Assembly: GCA_021443405.1 (NCBI GenBank)
Contig: JABUUA010000083.1
Span: forward strand, 1-7,283
Source of the DNA: Bacteroidaceae bacterium
GTDB lineage: Bacteria; Bacteroidota; Bacteroidia; Bacteroidales; Bacteroidaceae
Length of the DNA stretch: 7,283 nucleotides
Direction: 5' to 3'
The notes under the pieces are model-generated. The model saw only the letters and a list, made by a program, of their open reading frames with translations. It was not told the origin of the DNA and searched no databases. Positions 4,583 to 7,283 of this stretch are shown here, in pieces (the stretch's first letter is position 1; every line of letters starts with the position of its first letter). Made by a program: the position numbers and the translations under genes.

Positions 4583-7283
4583 ATGTTCAAGCACACTATC
4601 TGCGCCCTGTTGTTGGCGCTCACCGCTCTCGGTGTTCAGGCTAAATTCGTTGGCGAGTCCCCTGTGTCGGGAACGCAGTATTATCTGCTCAATGTCTATC
4701 AGAGCAAGTTCCTGCAGACGGAAGGAACCGTACTAAAGACGGCCAAGGAAGCCACGCCCGCTCTGTGGACTGTAACCGGCTCGTCGGTCACCATCGGCAA
4801 CGTCACTTATCAGATTGCCGCGAGCGACGGCGGCTACACTCTCACCAGCGCCGGCGGAGCACTCATGTTCCAAGGCGGTTCGTATGTTCACGACGACGCC
4901 ACGGGCAAGGACTTCCTTTGCATCCCCGGCGGCGGACAGCAGGTCACCACGGCCCCCATCACCAACAACACCACCTGCGATTGCGCCCAGTGGAAGTTCA
5001 TTACTCAGGCGGAATATAACGCCATGATGGCCAAGAAAACCTTCACCGCCTGCGCCTTGAACGTGGACGGAATGCCTAAGGAAATCAAGGCCGCTGGCAT
5101 TATCACTATCACGCTTAACGACGACGCCAAGGAAGGGCTCGGCGCAACGGCCATCGGTCGGCGGTTGAACACGTCGGGTTACGATGTGGTCGGTCTGATG
5201 GAGGACTTCAATTTCCACAGTGAGATAATGGCGCAGGCCACCGATTATACAGCCATGACGCACCGCGGAAAAATAGAATCTACCGCCGAAGCGATCGAGC
5301 GCATTGCCTTTCAGAAGTCGCCGGTCTTTGACATCGACGGTTTGGAACTGCTCACCCGTAACGCTCATGCCACGGCTTCCGGTGAGTCGTGGACGGCATG
5401 GGCCAGCCACAATGGTTACACCGACTCTGGAGCCGACGGCCTGATTGACAAAGGTTATCGCTACTACACCATCACGCTGACGGACGGCACGGAGTTCGAC
5501 CTCTACATCCTCCACATGGACGCCGAGACCAATCCTGCCGACAATGCGGCGCGTGAAGCGCAGTTGCAACAGTTGGCCCAGGCCATCCTTGCGTCGAACA
5601 ACGGTCGTCCCATCCTTGTGATGGGCGACACCAACTGTCGTTATACGCGCGACCCACTGCAAACCAAGTTCATCAACCTCATCAATGCCGACGCGCGTTT
5701 CACCTGCAAGGACGCATGGATAGAGCATGTCCGCGACGGCATTTATCCGGCTCAGAACGGCAACAGCATCATGGTGGACGCCGAGGGTTATCGACGTGGC
5801 GAGGTGGTGGACAAGATTTTCTACATCAACAACACCGCCTCAAACATTCGCATCGCGGCGGAACAGTTCCGTCAGGATTTGTCGTTCGTGGGCGAAGATG
5901 GTTATCCGCTCGCTGACCACTGGCCCATCGTGGTGGAGTTTAGTTTCCACAACTACGACCCCGCGATTGACGATGTGGAGGAGGAACTGCACACGCAGTC
6001 GGGTCTCTATCTGCGCAACCGCGCCACGGGTTATTTCCTGAAGGCTGGCGGTCGCTGGGGAACACACGCCGTGCAGGGCGACTATGGTTTGCCTTGCGAA
6101 CTGACGCAACTGAGCGACGGCCAATATGTTCTCAATAGTGCCGAAGGTAATGTCAACCACGGAGCATACATGGACGGCAGCGGCGCCGACAAATGGCAAC
6201 TCACGCAGCAGGGCGACTTCGTGACGTTCTCCTTCATCGACAGCGGAAAGATGAAAGCCTTGAGCGCGGCCGACCCCTTCATCTTCAGTGAGCACACGCC
6301 TTTCAATCCCACGAGTCCCAACCAACGTTATGTGTGGGTGGAGGACTTCAACGCCAATAGTCAATACCAGCAATGGCAGTTGCTGACCAAGGAACAACTG
6401 CTCGAAGAAGCCTTGTTCGCCACTCCCGACCATCCCTTCGACCTCACATTCATGCTCCCCGGCGCTAATTTCGACCGCAACGACCCGGGCGTTGCTCAGT
6501 GGCCACTCATTCCCGACAGAACGCGCATGTGGGAAAACTATCGCGACGGCTATTCTGCCGACAACGATTATTCGAATTTCGTGGGCGAAGTGTATGTGGC
6601 TGACCGTAAGTGGACAGAAAGTGATGGCGAGTCAATGTGGGATGTCTATCAAGTGCTCCAAGGATTGCCCAAGGGTCAATACCGCGTGACGTGTCAAGCC
6701 TTCCAGCGCATCAGCAACGACAATACTACCACGGCTCAGATTTATCTCTACGCCAACGACGGCAGTCACCTGTCGATGAAAGAAGACCAAGTGCCCGCCC
6801 ATGCTTGTCAAGTGCAGTTGATGTACGACGTTCATCAGACTGAAATAGAGGGTAGCACTACTTCCGGAGGATATAAATATCCCAACACTATGACGGAAGC
6901 TGCTCACTTCTTCAACGCCGGTTACTATCAAAACAGCGTGGACGGCATCACCGTTACCGACGGAACCATGACGGTGGGCATGTGCAAGACCAGCAAAACA
7001 GGTAAGTATAATAACGCCTGGACATGCTTCGACAACTTCCGCATCTACTATCTCGGCGCGGGCACACCGCTCGAAGTCACCACCAACGCCGAAGGCTGGG
7101 CCACCTATGCACCCAGCGAGGCCGTGATGCTGCCCACCGGCGAAGCAACGTTTAGTTATGTCGAGAGCGTCGAGGGTCGTCAGGCTAAAGTGACGGAGTT
7201 CCAACAGAATTCCGTGCCCGCCGGAACTGGCATGCTCGTGAAGACCGCCAACCCCAACGTCACCGTGCAACTTCCTCTCGCCA
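4583..7283 (+). CDS. Secreted EEP-superfamily (DNase I/sphingomyelinase-like) protein with lectin-like and beta-sandwich modules (3' partial)
   Basis: The frame is open from ATG 4583 to the window end (900 complete codons, no stop). An in-frame TGA at 4574 rules out an earlier start, and a signal peptide follows (MFKHTICALLLALTALGVQA, cut likely after residue 20). Residues 28-150 form a beta-rich, beta-trefoil-like module (YYLLNVYQSKFL, closing AQWKFIT). Residues about 153-455 form an EEP hydrolase domain with its expected metal and catalytic positions: N160 in LNVDGMP, E207 in GLMEDFNFH, H311 in LHMDAE, D349 and N351 in GDTN, D410 in DKIF, and D445-H446 in ADHWP. Residues 474-606 repeat the trefoil-like module (GLYLRNRATGYFLKAGG, closing QQWQLLT). 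Residues 620-825 are a beta-sandwich module ending WTCFDNFRIYYLG, related to the last module of the protein encoded at 2-2503. A further beta region (GWATYAP 838-844, PAGTGML 879-885) begins before the window ends. The family hydrolyses phosphodiester or phosphomonoester bonds. ADGLIDKGY at 284-292 hints at the sphingomyelinase-like branch, but a nuclease or other phosphatase is possible. A sorting tail would be expected downstream. Confidence 0.88.
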   Translation, partial: MFKHTICALLLALTALGVQAKFVGESPVSGTQYYLLNVYQSKFLQTEGTVLKTAKEATPALWTVTGSSVTIGNVTYQIAASDGGYTLTSAGGALMFQGGSYVHDDATGKDFLCIPGGGQQVTTAPITNNTTCDCAQWKFITQAEYNAMMAKKTFTACALNVDGMPKEIKAAGIITITLNDDAKEGLGATAIGRRLNTSGYDVVGLMEDFNFHSEIMAQATDYTAMTHRGKIESTAEAIERIAFQKSPVFDIDGLELLTRNAHATASGESWTAWASHNGYTDSGADGLIDKGYRYYTITLTDGTEFDLYILHMDAETNPADNAAREAQLQQLAQAILASNNGRPILVMGDTNCRYTRDPLQTKFINLINADARFTCKDAWIEHVRDGIYPAQNGNSIMVDAEGYRRGEVVDKIFYINNTASNIRIAAEQFRQDLSFVGEDGYPLADHWPIVVEFSFHNYDPAIDDVEEELHTQSGLYLRNRATGYFLKAGGRWGTHAVQGDYGLPCELTQLSDGQYVLNSAEGNVNHGAYMDGSGADKWQLTQQGDFVTFSFIDSGKMKALSAADPFIFSEHTPFNPTSPNQRYVWVEDFNANSQYQQWQLLTKEQLLEEALFATPDHPFDLTFMLPGANFDRNDPGVAQWPLIPDRTRMWENYRDGYSADNDYSNFVGEVYVADRKWTESDGESMWDVYQVLQGLPKGQYRVTCQAFQRISNDNTTTAQIYLYANDGSHLSMKEDQVPAHACQVQLMYDVHQTEIEGSTTSGGYKYPNTMTEAAHFFNAGYYQNSVDGITVTDGTMTVGMCKTSKTGKYNNAWTCFDNFRIYYLGAGTPLEVTTNAEGWATYAPSEAVMLPTGEATFSYVESVEGRQAKVTEFQQNSVPAGTGMLVKTANPNVTVQLPLA

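Noticed and set aside
4467..4736. Plus-strand 89-codon frame across the intergenic region and the start of the EEP gene
   Set aside because: It overlaps the promoter and signal peptide region of the EEP gene in another frame and has no plausible translation signals of its own.
4733..5728. Minus-strand open frame of 331 codons opposite the EEP domain
   Set aside because: The plus strand there carries all the catalytic motifs of the EEP family in order, so the antisense frame is a shadow.
1..7283. CRISPR array, tRNA, rRNA, insertion sequence or phage genes
   Set aside because: I saw no regularly spaced repeats, no tRNA-like or rRNA-like sequence, no transposase or integrase motifs and no terminal inverted repeats. 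The window is filled by three protein genes and short intergenic regions.

Overview
The window looks like chromosomal DNA of a Bacteroidales bacterium, most likely Prevotella-like. Three things point there: two promoters match the Bacteroidetes consensus (TTTG, then TAnnTTTG), start codons are preceded by A-rich stretches rather than Shine-Dalgarno sites, and the first protein ends in a tail of the type IX secretion (Por) sorting class (FDLQGRRV..GVYI..GKKVLK). No sequence search was run, so the genus is an inference.

Layout. (1) Bases 2-2503, plus strand: the 3' part of a gene for a large secreted modular protein. Three beta-sandwich modules alternate with two helical linkers and are followed by the sorting tail. 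The 5' end lies outside the window. (2) Bases 2524-2603: a strong bidirectional hairpin terminator, then a short repeated sequence in which the next gene ends. (3) Bases 2595-4331, minus strand: a complete gene for an exported thioredoxin-fold protein (WCGPC active site) with about 440 residues of unassigned N-terminal sequence. (4) Bases 4332-4582: an intergenic region with two divergent Bacteroidetes-type promoters. (5) Bases 4583 to the window end, plus strand: the 5' part (900 codons) of a gene for a secreted multidomain protein. A metal-dependent endonuclease/exonuclease/phosphatase (EEP, DNase I/sphingomyelinase-like) domain sits between two related beta-rich, lectin-like modules. A beta-sandwich module recognisably related to the last module of the first gene follows. 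This gene runs off the window with no stop codon.

How they relate. The first and third genes make exported proteins with a shared C-terminal binding-type module, so they probably belong to one lineage-specific surface or secreted protein group. The thioredoxin-like gene between them has its own promoter and points the other way, so it is not in an operon with either. A role in thiol chemistry of exported proteins is possible, but nothing in the sequence ties it to these two. The most notable item is the EEP enzyme with its flanking modules: the catalytic residues look intact, the substrate is unknown, and the full-length architecture is not one I recognise as characterised.
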